From: DATBMY01 sp036554605
GTDB lineage: Bacteria; Acidobacteriota; Blastocatellia; UBA7656
DNA length: 15,926 bases
Direction of reading: 5' to 3'
Assembly: GCA_036554605.1 (NCBI GenBank)
Contig: DATBMY010000513.1
Span: forward strand, 1 to 15,926
The position numbers were made by a program, and so were the translations under genes. Positions within the stretch are counted from its first letter, which is position 1, and each line of letters starts with the position of its first letter. The notes beneath the pieces were generated by a model. The model saw only the letters and a program-made list of their open reading frames with translations. It did not search any database and had not been told where the DNA came from. Positions 7,442 to 14,072 of this stretch are shown piece by piece.

Positions 7442-8322
7442 TCTTTTATAAACTCCGGCAGCGCGTCGCGCCAGTGGCGAAGCGGCGCAAGACCGAGTCT
7501 TTCCAATATCATAGATTTCATGGCCGTATTGCGCGGGCGCGGGGCAAGCTGCCGGAGGTCGGCGCGCGCGACCGGTATGATCTCGATGTGGCCGAGGCCC
7601 GCGAGCGCGAGCGCCTCGCGCGCGAAATCATACCAGGAGGTCGCGCCCGTGCTCGTCACGTGATAGAGCCCATGCTGGCCGCGGTTTATTATCTCTTCCA
7701 TGCGGCGCGCCAGGTCGGGCGCATAAGTGGTTATGCTCGTTTGATCGGTCACGCACTTGATATCGAGGCCGCGCCGGGCATATTCGATCACGCGACTGCC
7801 AAAGTTTCTGCCGCCCGCGCCGAATATCCAGGAAGTGCGTATGATGTATGACCGATCGGTCTCGGACCGCACGGCCGCCTCTCCCGCGAGCTTCGACCGG
7901 CCATATACGCTCAAGGGGCGCGGCTCATCCTGCTCGGTATAGAACCCTTCTTTCGCGCCGTCGAAAACGTAGTCGGTGCTGACGTGAACGATCTCAATTC
8001 CCAGATCGCGGCATGCGCGCGCGAGCAGCCGCGGCCCCTCGGTGTTTACCGCCGCGGCCCAGTCGGGCTCGCGCTCGCAGCGGTCGACATCGCCCGTCAC
8101 GGCGCAGTTGATGACGACATCGGGCCGCGCTTTCTCTACAGCGGCTCGCGCGTCTATCTCTCGGGTGATATCAAGCTGCTGTCGCGCGAGAGCGGTCACT
8201 TGCCAGAGCGATTCGCTGAGTCTGGCGGCCATATGTCGCCCAAGCAGCCCCGCCGCACCCGTGATGAGCGCGCGCCGCGGCTGACTCGGGGTGATATTTT
8301 TTCTTGAAAGCCCGTCACCCAT
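7426..8322 (-). CDS. rfbD: dTDP-4-dehydrorhamnose reductase
   Basis: RmlD/RfbD reduces dTDP-4-dehydro-L-rhamnose with NAD(P)H to dTDP-L-rhamnose, the last step of activated rhamnose synthesis in the cytoplasm. The 298-residue product is an extended SDR. It shows the nucleotide-binding loop TGAAGLLGRH (21-30), STDYVFDG (115-122), the catalytic Tyr140 and Lys144 in VYGRSKLAGE, RTSWIFG (162-168) and the family-typical tail APRPRNTAMKS (260-270). The start is uncertain: ATG 8322 is used, GTG 8328 is two codons upstream, and neither has a clear Shine-Dalgarno sequence. The gene follows the coiled-coil gene by about 24 nt and is coupled to the HEXXH gene by TGATG. The rest of the rhamnose pathway (rfbA, B, C) is not in the window. 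The nearby glycosyltransferase may use the product. Confidence 0.92.
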   Translation of the reverse strand: MGDGLSRKNITPSQPRRALITGAAGLLGRHMAARLSESLWQVTALARQQLDITREIDARAAVEKARPDVVINCAVTGDVDRCEREPDWAAAVNTEGPRLLARACRDLGIEIVHVSTDYVFDGAKEGFYTEQDEPRPLSVYGRSKLAGEAAVRSETDRSYIIRTSWIFGAGGRNFGSRVIEYARRGLDIKCVTDQTSITTYAPDLARRMEEIINRGQHGLYHVTSTGATSWYDFAREALALAGLGHIEIIPVARADLRQLAPRPRNTAMKSMILERLGLAPLRHWRDALPEFIKEGVMG

Positions 8323-8346
8323 CGCCACGTTTGAATTATTCGATGC

Positions 8347-8751
8347 TCACTTCTTCCCGTTGCCCGGTCCGGTGATATATCGCTCTACCACATTTATAAA
8401 CGCGTTCATCCGCTCATCGGTCTTGGCCTGCGCGCCCGCTACCTGCCCGACAACTTCGACTATTCTCACTACGGCGTCCTCGACCCTGCCGAACCTCACT
8501 TCCGTTTGAATCTGCATTTCTGCTAGCGCGCCAGTTTGCGTCTGCAAATCAATCTGTGTTTCTGCTAATGCGCCAACGTGCGTTGTCAGGGCGCTAATAT
8601 GCGACTGTAATGCTTCAATTTGTGCCTGTGACGCTTCACTCTGCGCCAGGGTTCTGATCTGTGCTTCTTTCAACATCTGTATATCGGCAGAGAACTGCGC
8701 CTGCTGCTCGATAATAAACTCCATTTTCCTGTTCCACTCTTCGTTGGTCAC
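8347..8751 (-). CDS. Small coiled-coil protein, function unknown
   Basis: The 134-residue product has no recognised enzymatic domain. It starts MTNEEWNRKMEFIIEQQAQF and continues as an almost unbroken amphipathic helix. Heptad-like Gln/Ala/Leu-rich repeats around residues 40-85 (for example ALAETQIDLQTQ and ALAEMQIQTE) point to an oligomeric coiled coil. There is no signal peptide or membrane segment. The start is a GTG at 8751, supported by GAGG 7 nt upstream; no in-frame ATG would give a comparable protein. It is the first gene of the minus-strand set, followed closely by rfbD, but coexpression does not by itself suggest a role in rhamnose synthesis. I recall similar short Gln-rich coiled-coil hypothetical proteins in Acidobacteriota and cyanobacteria, but cannot verify that here. 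Confidence 0.75.
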   Translation of the reverse strand: MTNEEWNRKMEFIIEQQAQFSADIQMLKEAQIRTLAQSEASQAQIEALQSHISALTTHVGALAETQIDLQTQTGALAEMQIQTEVRFGRVEDAVVRIVEVVGQVAGAQAKTDERMNAFINVVERYITGPGNGKK

Positions 8752-8806
8752 GGGTCTGCCTCATGCGGAGTCGTTCCAGGGTTGGATTCGAGTTTAACTT
8801 AGCCTC

Positions 8807-8819
8807 TGTGCGTCGCACA
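8807..8819. promoter_or_regulatory. 13-bp palindrome TGTGCG-T-CGCACA in a divergent intergenic region
   Basis: Two perfect 6-bp arms flank a single T, in the 133-bp gap between the divergent coiled-coil and glycosyltransferase genes. The position and symmetry fit an operator, but short GC-rich palindromes also arise by chance in this base composition. Confidence 0.3.
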
Positions 8820-8884
8820 ACGCCCGCGCGCTGTACAGGGCGCCGCGCGAAGCGCTATTGTTTCGCGTTAAGGACAATCAACGC

Positions 8885-9943
8885 ATGCGCGGTGTGAGCA
8901 TAGTCATTCCAAACTGGAACGGGCGCGAGCTTCTGCCCGATTTCCTTCCGTCCGCTCTGGAAGCCGCAAAACAATATCGCGCCGCGACGAGCGCGGAAGT
9001 AGAGGTCATAGTCGTCGACGACGCAAGCACGGACGGGAGCCGTGACTGGCTGCGGGAAATTGCCAGCCCGCTGCTGCGCGTGATAGAGCAGGCGGAAAAC
9101 GGCGGCTTCGTGCGCGCGGTGAACGCCGGATTTGGCGCGGCCCGTTACGACGTGGTCTATCTGCTCAATAACGACGTGCGGGTCGACGAAGGCGCGCTCG
9201 CGCCGCTTGTTGGGCACTTCGACGACCCGCGAGTCTTCGCCGTTTCGTCGAAGGCATACAGGCTCGACACGGATTTGCTCGACGGCGCGGGCAAGGTCGG
9301 ATACTTCGAGCGAGGGTTCTGGCGCGTCTTTTTAAACTACGACATCTTGCCGACGAGGCTGCCCGGGGCCGCAAAGGCGTTCGACTCCTTTTACGGCAGC
9401 GGCGGCTACACGGCTTATGACCGCAAGAAGCTCGTAAAGCTTGGCGGCTTTCTCCCTATTCTTGCGCCGATCTACTGGGAGGATGTCGATATATGCTACC
9501 GCGCGTGGAAGCGCGGCTGGTCGGTTCATTACGAGCCCGCGAGCGTCGTCTATCACAAAAGCAGCGCTACTATGGGAAAGCCTCAGCACAGGCGACGGAT
9601 GCGTGTCGTCACCGAGCGCAACCGGCTGCTTATGACATGGGTCAATCTACATGATCGCCGCTGGCTCGCCTCTCATATTTTGTGGCTCGCGCTGAAGCTC
9701 GCGGGGGCGACGCTGACGCTCGACCGCGCTTACTGGAGATCGTTTCTACAGGCGGCGGGTATGTTAAGAGAGGTCCGCCGCGAGCGCGAGCGCGAGCGCG
9801 GCCTGGCAGTGCGCACGGACCGGGACATAGACGCGCTGTTTCGCGGTCTTGTCAAACAGGGATGGATCGACGTGATTCGCGGCGAGCAGGATTATAGCCG
9901 TCACGTCGAGCTGCGCCGAAAGCTCGCAAGGGGCGAGATTTGA
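8885..9943 (+). CDS. Glycosyltransferase family 2 (GT-A fold), rhamnosyltransferase-like
   Basis: The 352-residue product is a GT-A inverting glycosyltransferase that would transfer a sugar from an NDP donor during polysaccharide or glycolipid assembly at the inner face of the membrane. SIVIPNWNGRELLPDFLPSAL (5-25) and VIVVDDASTDGS (41-52) form the nucleotide-binding half. NNDVRVDEGAL (95-105) supplies the metal-binding Asp97. WEDVDICYRAWKRGW (198-212) is the catalytic-base and acceptor region. RRRMRVVTERNRLLM (236-250) resembles WbbL-type rhamnosyltransferases, but donor and acceptor cannot be read from sequence. Start 8885 is preferred to a TTG at 8858 because AAGGA lies 10 nt upstream and the domain begins at once. 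A (GAGCGC)3 tract near 9783-9800 encodes an Arg-Glu repeat (about 298-305). The TGA stop lies inside a heptamer repeat. The divergent rfbD makes a rhamnosyl donor role possible. Confidence 0.9.
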   Translation: MRGVSIVIPNWNGRELLPDFLPSALEAAKQYRAATSAEVEVIVVDDASTDGSRDWLREIASPLLRVIEQAENGGFVRAVNAGFGAARYDVVYLLNNDVRVDEGALAPLVGHFDDPRVFAVSSKAYRLDTDLLDGAGKVGYFERGFWRVFLNYDILPTRLPGAAKAFDSFYGSGGYTAYDRKKLVKLGGFLPILAPIYWEDVDICYRAWKRGWSVHYEPASVVYHKSSATMGKPQHRRRMRVVTERNRLLMTWVNLHDRRWLASHILWLALKLAGATLTLDRAYWRSFLQAAGMLREVRRERERERGLAVRTDRDIDALFRGLVKQGWIDVIRGEQDYSRHVELRRKLARGEI

Positions 9944-9962
9944 GATTTCAAAATTCAAATGT
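9935..9962. repeat. Tandem heptamers overlapping the glycosyltransferase stop codon
   Basis: Consecutive units GAGATTT, GAGATTT, CAAAATT and CAAATGT run from 9935 to 9962. The second pair is close to the complement of the first, so the tract is also weakly palindromic. The last two codons and the TGA of the glycosyltransferase (9941-9943) are part of the tract. Confidence 0.6.
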
Positions 9963-9972
9963 CGGATGATAT

Positions 9973-9988
9973 ATTCAATCTCTTGAAT
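9973..9988. promoter_or_regulatory. 16-bp palindrome ATTCAA-N4-TTGAAT upstream of the pnt operon
   Basis: Perfect 6-bp arms lie around TCTC, about 160 bp before pntAA. It could be an operator. Its right arm TTGAAT could also serve as a -35 box, but the nearest -10-like word (TAATAA, 10004-10009) leaves only a 15-bp spacer. The remaining sequence to 10145 shows no better promoter. Confidence 0.3.
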
Positions 9989-10145
9989 TCTGCTTTGCCC
10001 GAATAATAAATCGAGATGGTCAATAACAAGTGGGTCAAGCTGGTCTGCCTACCGGGTATTTTTCATCTAAGCAGCAATTCATTCCAACATAACCTGGCCG
10101 CGCGCGAGACGTCGTCGCGATACCATATCGCCTAAGGAGCAGAGG

Positions 10146-11297
10146 ATGCTGATAGCAGTGCTCAAAGAGACAGAACCCGGAGAAAAGCGCGTGGCGCTCG
10201 TGCCCGAAACCGTTCGCAAGCTCTCGGCGCTAAAAGTCGAGGTCCGGGTCGAGCGGGGCGCGGGAGAGGGCGCGGGCTCAAGGGACGAAGATTACGAAGC
10301 GGCCGGCGCGAATATCATTGGCGATAAAGGCGTGCTGCTGGAAGAGTGCGACCTGGTCGCTACGGTCAACGGGCTCGCCCCGGAGGATATCTCTCGCCTA
10401 AAGCGCGGCGCGGTATTGATAGGGTTCCTTCGCCCGCTCGACGATCCCGGCTCGCTTGAGCCCGTAATCAATAGGGGCCTGACTGCCTTCGCGATGGAGC
10501 TTATTCCGCGCACGACTCGCGCGCAGGCCATGGACGCGCTCTCCTCGATGGCGACGATTGTCGGCTACAAAGCCGTATTGCTCGCGGCCGAGCAATTGCC
10601 GCGAATGTTTCCGCTGCTTATGACCGCCGCCGGGACCATCGCGCCTTCGCGGGTCCTAGTTTTAGGCGCGGGCGTAGCCGGGCTTCAGGCCATCGCCACC
10701 GCGCGCAGGCTCGGGGCGGTCGTCGAGGCATACGACGTGCGGCCGTCGGCGGGCGAGCACGTCCGCTCGCTCGGAGCGACGTTTCTCGAAGTAGACCTCG
10801 GCGGTATAGAGACGGAAGACGCGGGCGGCTATGCCAGGGAGCTTACAGAAGAGGCGCTCGCGCGCGGCCGCGCCCTAGTTGCCAAACACGCGCGCACCGC
10901 GGACGTGATAATAACCTCGGCGCAGGTGCCGGGCCGCCGCGCGCCTTTGATGGTCACCGAGGAGGCTGTGGCCGGGATGCGCCGCGGCTCGGTCATAGTC
11001 GATCTGGCGGGCGCGACGGGCGGCAACTGCGCGCTGAGCAGCCCGGGCCAGTCCATTGAAGAAAACGGCGTCGTCATAATGGCCCCGCTCAATCTGGCGG
11101 CAAGCGTCCCCGTACACGCCAGCCAGTTGTATTCGCGTAACGTCTATGCCTTCTTGAGCCTTCTCATACGAGATGGCCAGTTGAGCATCGATATGAATGA
11201 CGACGTCGTCGGGCCGGCCTGCGTTGCGCACGAAGGTCGCGCGATGGAGCCGCGCGTCATAGCTGCTCTGGAAACACGTGGGACGTTGAAGCGATAG
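10146..11297 (+). CDS. pntAA: NAD(P) transhydrogenase subunit alpha, part 1 (NAD(H)-binding domain I)
   Basis: This is the soluble domain I of the proton-translocating transhydrogenase, which binds NAD(H) and passes hydride to NADP+ on domain III. The 383-residue length matches the split-alpha form. MLIAVLKETEPGEKRVALVP (1-20) is the standard N-terminus. RTTRAQAMDALSSM (122-135) is the conserved loop that contacts domain III. The Rossmann loop is VLGAGVAGLQA (172-182) followed by AYDVRPSAGEHV (195-206). VDLAGATGGNC (285-295) replaces the more usual Ala-Glu-Gln-containing version, a modest variation. AAGGAG lies 6 nt before the ATG, making a strong ribosome-binding site. The gene is first in the pntAA-pntAB-pntB operon, 17 bp before pntAB. 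Alanine dehydrogenase is a related family, but the downstream pntAB and pntB settle the assignment. Confidence 0.96.
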   Translation: MLIAVLKETEPGEKRVALVPETVRKLSALKVEVRVERGAGEGAGSRDEDYEAAGANIIGDKGVLLEECDLVATVNGLAPEDISRLKRGAVLIGFLRPLDDPGSLEPVINRGLTAFAMELIPRTTRAQAMDALSSMATIVGYKAVLLAAEQLPRMFPLLMTAAGTIAPSRVLVLGAGVAGLQAIATARRLGAVVEAYDVRPSAGEHVRSLGATFLEVDLGGIETEDAGGYARELTEEALARGRALVAKHARTADVIITSAQVPGRRAPLMVTEEAVAGMRRGSVIVDLAGATGGNCALSSPGQSIEENGVVIMAPLNLAASVPVHASQLYSRNVYAFLSLLIRDGQLSIDMNDDVVGPACVAHEGRAMEPRVIAALETRGTLKR

Positions 11298-11314
11298 ACA
11301 GGAGGAAGATAAAA

Positions 11315-11728
11315 GTGGACGGATTACTTGTCCCATTATTGGCTCTCATCGACGCGCAAACGACCGCCGCCGCGGGACAGGAGCACGTCACTTCGACGCT
11401 GAGCGCCGAGGTGATAATCGGCGGGCTATACGTATTCGCGCTGGCGGCGTTTTTAGGCTATCAGGTCATCTCGCGCGTGCCGCCTCTGCTTCACACGCCG
11501 CTGATGTCGGCCACCAACGCCATATCGGGCATATCGCTTGTCGGCTCTATTGTCACGGCCGGGGCGCAGTACACCTCTCTCAGCACGATACTCGGATTTG
11601 TCGCCGTGACCGCCGCGACCATCAACGTGGTCGGCGGTTTTATGATAACCGACCGCATGCTCAGGATGTTCAAACAGAGGCCGTCGCCCGGCAAAGAGAT
11701 AGAAGGGAAGGAGCATAGGCAAGGCTGA
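11315..11728 (+). CDS. pntAB: NAD(P) transhydrogenase subunit alpha, part 2 (membrane segment)
   Basis: This is the small membrane subunit that completes domain II of the proton channel together with PntB. The 137-residue product has a hydrophobic N-terminus and then three clear transmembrane helices: VIIGGLYVFALAAFLGYQVI, a second around MSATNAISGISLVGSIV, and TILGFVAVTAATINVVGGFM. The sequences HTPLMSATNAISGI and INVVGGFMITDRMLRMFK are family signatures. The start is GTG at 11315, with AGGAGG 9 nt upstream. The N-terminal 30 residues before the first canonical helix are somewhat longer than in the shortest homologues. The TGA stop overlaps the pntB ATG (TGATG), so translation is coupled. 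Confidence 0.96.
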   Translation: MDGLLVPLLALIDAQTTAAAGQEHVTSTLSAEVIIGGLYVFALAAFLGYQVISRVPPLLHTPLMSATNAISGISLVGSIVTAGAQYTSLSTILGFVAVTAATINVVGGFMITDRMLRMFKQRPSPGKEIEGKEHRQG

Positions 11729-13098
11729 TGAATTATTTCATCGAGTTCACATACCTGGCGGCGTCGATACTATTCATATTCGGGCTTAAGGGCATGAGCC
11801 ATCCCGAGTCGGCGCGGCGCGGGATGATAATGGCCGAGCTTGGGATGCTGCTGGCGATAGTCGGAACGCTCCTTCACAAAGACATCGTCAGTTACGAATG
11901 GGTCATCGCCGGGCTCATAATCGGCTCGCTCATAGGCGGCGCGATATCGATATGGGTGCCGATGACCGCCATGCCGCAGCGGACCGCGCTCTCGCACGCG
12001 TTCGGCGCGCTCGCGGCGGCGCTCGTCGGCATATCGGAATACTATCGCCACGGCGACAGTCTCGGCTCGGTGAAGATGACCGCCATCAGCTTCGAGGTGC
12101 TGCTTGGCGGCATAACCGTGACGGGAAGCCTTATGGCGTTCGTCAAGCTGCAAGACCTGATTCGCGGCACGCCTATAACTTACAAAGGGCAGAACATATT
12201 CAATATGACGCTGCTCATAATCACGGTTGCGATATTCATCTATATAATCATCGTGCCGAGCGCAAGCGTTCTCTTTTACGTGATGGTAGGGCTCGCGTTC
12301 GTCTTCGGCGTTCTGCTGGTGCTGCCTATTGGCGCGGCGGATATGCCGGTCGTGATGTCGCTTATGAACTCTTACGCGGGGCTCGCGGCGGCGGCCACCG
12401 GATTCGCGCTTTCAAATAACGTGCTGATAATCGCGGGCACGCTCGACGGCTTTTCGGGCTTCATTCTCTCGATACTGATGTGCCGGGCGATGAACCGCTC
12501 TATAACAAATGTGCTGTTTGGCGCGTTTGGTAGCGTATCGGATGCCGCGGCGGCCCAGGCCCAGGGAGAGATGCGCGAGGTGAACGCCGAAGACGTCGCG
12601 GTGCAGCTTGCCTATGCGAATAAAGTCATATTCGTGCCGGGTTATGGCATGGCGACCGCGCAGGCGCAGCATCAGGTGCGCGAGCTTGGCGGCCTGCTCG
12701 AAGCGCGCGGCGTCACGGTCAAATACGCCATCCACCCGGTAGCCGGCCGCATGCCCGGACACATGAACGTGCTACTTGCCGAAGCCAACGTTCCTTATTC
12801 GTCGCTGTACGATCTTGAGCAGATCAACCCGGAGTTTTCATCAAATGATGTGGCGGTAGTCATCGGCGCAAACGACGTCGTCAACCCCGACGCGCGCGAC
12901 AACCCTAAGAGCCCCATAGCCGGCATGCCTATACTCGATGTGGACCGCTCGCGCTCGGTCATCGTCCTCAAGCGCGGCAAGGGCAAAGGATTCGCGGGGA
13001 TAGAGAACCCGCTCTTTTTCAAGCCGAACACCGGCATGCTCTACGGCGACGCGAAAGCATCCTTAACCAAGCTCATCGAAGCGGTACAGCAAGCCTGA
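11728..13098 (+). CDS. pntB: NAD(P) transhydrogenase subunit beta (membrane domain and NADP(H)-binding domain III)
   Basis: The 456-residue product, of normal length, completes the pump that uses proton motive force to drive NADH + NADP+ to NAD+ + NADPH. Residues 1-265 contain about eight or nine transmembrane helices of domain II. His90 in ALSHAFGALAAALVG corresponds to the proton-channel histidine of the E. coli beta subunit, as far as I can align it by eye. Domain III (about 290-456) has the NADP(H) Rossmann fold: VPGYGMATAQAQHQV (303-317), HPVAGRMPGHMNVLLAEA (336-353), GANDVVNPDAR (380-390) and KRGKGKGFAGIENPLF (415-430). The start overlaps the pntAB stop. A CRP-like palindrome begins at the base immediately after the TGA. 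Confidence 0.97.
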   Translation: MNYFIEFTYLAASILFIFGLKGMSHPESARRGMIMAELGMLLAIVGTLLHKDIVSYEWVIAGLIIGSLIGGAISIWVPMTAMPQRTALSHAFGALAAALVGISEYYRHGDSLGSVKMTAISFEVLLGGITVTGSLMAFVKLQDLIRGTPITYKGQNIFNMTLLIITVAIFIYIIIVPSASVLFYVMVGLAFVFGVLLVLPIGAADMPVVMSLMNSYAGLAAAATGFALSNNVLIIAGTLDGFSGFILSILMCRAMNRSITNVLFGAFGSVSDAAAAQAQGEMREVNAEDVAVQLAYANKVIFVPGYGMATAQAQHQVRELGGLLEARGVTVKYAIHPVAGRMPGHMNVLLAEANVPYSSLYDLEQINPEFSSNDVAVVIGANDVVNPDARDNPKSPIAGMPILDVDRSRSVIVLKRGKGKGFAGIENPLFFKPNTGMLYGDAKASLTKLIEAVQQA

Positions 13099-13114
13099 TG
13101 TGACAGCCGTCACA
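13099..13114. promoter_or_regulatory. Perfect CRP/FNR-superfamily-type palindrome TGTGA-N6-TCACA
   Basis: TGTGACAGCCGTCACA is a perfect inverted repeat with 6-bp arms (TGTGAC/GTCACA) and matches the classic CRP half-sites. It begins one base after the pntB stop and lies 82 bp before the nfnA ATG. Which regulator binds is unknown; several CRP-superfamily members share this core. Confidence 0.6.
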
Positions 13115-13120
13115 GGTGGG

Positions 13121-13136
13121 CGTGACTCCAGTCATA
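13121..13136. promoter_or_regulatory. Second, degenerate CRP-like site CGTGA-N6-TCATA
   Basis: CGTGACTCCAGTCATA shares the inner GTGAC-N4-GTCA core with the first site. The two centres (13106.5 and 13128.5) are 22 bp apart, about two helical turns, so dimers would lie on the same face of the DNA. Confidence 0.5.
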
Positions 13137-13154
13137 GCCTCGCCCGCGCCCGAG

Positions 13155-13189
13155 CCTCTAAAGTGAATATGCGCAATTTGCTTTAGAGG
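13155..13189 (+). promoter_or_regulatory. Perfect 9-bp inverted repeat enclosing the nfnA Shine-Dalgarno sequence
   Basis: The arm CCTCTAAAG (13155-13163) is the exact reverse complement of CTTTAGAGG (13181-13189), with a 17-nt AT-rich loop. The right arm contains AGAGG, the likely ribosome-binding site, 6 nt before the nfnA ATG at 13196. If transcribed from upstream it would fold the Shine-Dalgarno sequence into a stem. Alternatively it is a DNA operator. Confidence 0.5.
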
Positions 13190-13195
13190 TGACGG

Positions 13196-14050
13196 ATGCC
13201 CAACAGGATAGTCGATAAACAGCTCATAGCGGACGGGATATGCCGTTTCGCGATAGAGGCCCCGCTGATCGCGAAGAAGCGAAAGGCCGGCAACTTCGTC
13301 GTCGTGCGGGCTAACGAGTATAGCGAGCGCATACCGCTTACGATAGTCGATTCCGACCCCGCCCGGGGAACCATTACCCTTATAGTCCAGGCCGTCGGCA
13401 AGAGCACAAACCTGCTGAACTCGCTCCACCCGGGCGATCAACTCGCCGACGTTATAGGTCCGCTCGGGCATTCGACTCCCGTCGAGCTAGTGGGCACGGC
13501 CGTCTGCATAGGCGGCGGGGTCGGCACGGCCGAAGTCCTGCCCATAGCCAGAGCGGTCAAGGCCGCGGGCAACCGGGTATATTCGATCATCGGCGCGCGC
13601 AGCGGCGGTCTTCTGATACTCGAAGACGAGATGTACGAGACTAGCGACAAGCTTTTCGTCGTCACCGATGACGGCACGCGCGGGCGGCGCGGCGTCGTGA
13701 CCGATCCGCTCAGGGATTTGATAGAACGCCCCCAGCGCCCGGACGTGGTCTATGCGATAGGCCCGCTGCCGATGATGCGCGCCGTGGCGGAGTTGACGGC
13801 AGAGCACTCGATAAAGACTTATGTCAGCCTGAACCCGGTGATGATTGACGGCACGGGGATGTGCGGCGGCTGTCGCGTGACGGTAGGCGGCCAGACGCGA
13901 TTCGCGTGCGTTGACGGGCCGGAGTTCGACGCGCACCAGGTCGATTTCGACACGCTGATTATGCGCAACCGCGCCTACGCCGAGCAGGAGCGCCAGGCTC
14001 TTGAGCGATATCAGTGCGAGCAGACGGCGAGATACGAGGGGCTGGTCTGA
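13196..14050 (+). CDS. nfnA: NfnA-like subunit: NADH-dependent ferredoxin:NADP+ oxidoreductase, small subunit
   Basis: NfnA carries FAD, NAD(H)-binding sites and a [2Fe-2S] cluster. With NfnB it forms the electron-bifurcating transhydrogenase, coupling NADPH oxidation to reduction of NAD+ and ferredoxin, or the reverse. The 284-residue length matches known NfnA. Residues 1-100 form the FAD-binding barrel and 101-200 the NAD(P) module (CIGGGVGTAEVLPIARA, 104-120; AIGPLPMMRAVAEL, 187-200). The C-terminal cluster motif is DGTGMCGGCRV (218-228) plus Cys238. Asp218 occupies the position of the first Cys in PyrK-type domains, matching the Asp ligand known from Nfn structures. PyrK is the main alternative, but that Asp and the adjacent nfnB argue for NfnA. 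These proteins are often annotated as sulfide dehydrogenase or ferredoxin-NADP reductase subunits. The AGAGG ribosome-binding site lies in a hairpin; nfnB follows after 19 nt. Confidence 0.9.
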   Translation: MPNRIVDKQLIADGICRFAIEAPLIAKKRKAGNFVVVRANEYSERIPLTIVDSDPARGTITLIVQAVGKSTNLLNSLHPGDQLADVIGPLGHSTPVELVGTAVCIGGGVGTAEVLPIARAVKAAGNRVYSIIGARSGGLLILEDEMYETSDKLFVVTDDGTRGRRGVVTDPLRDLIERPQRPDVVYAIGPLPMMRAVAELTAEHSIKTYVSLNPVMIDGTGMCGGCRVTVGGQTRFACVDGPEFDAHQVDFDTLIMRNRAYAEQERQALERYQCEQTARYEGLV

Positions 14051-14056
14051 AGTCAC

Positions 14057-14072
14057 GGGAGGAATGAGCGTG
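14057..14072 (+). promoter_or_regulatory. Ribosome-binding site that decides the nfnB start
   Basis: GGGAGG at 14057-14062 is strong. Spacing to ATG 14064 (1 nt) is too short for normal initiation, while spacing to in-frame GTG 14070 (7 nt) is ideal. Confidence 0.6.

Noticed and set aside
9779..9803. (GAGCGC)3 microsatellite in the glycosyltransferase gene
   Set aside because: In-frame hexamer encoding an Arg-Glu helix; common in GC-rich genes and does not disrupt the protein.
14001..14069. Extended N-terminus for NfnB from ATG 14001
   Set aside because: It would overlap nfnA by 50 nt and add residues not expected for NfnB; the strong Shine-Dalgarno sequence points to 14070 (or 14064).
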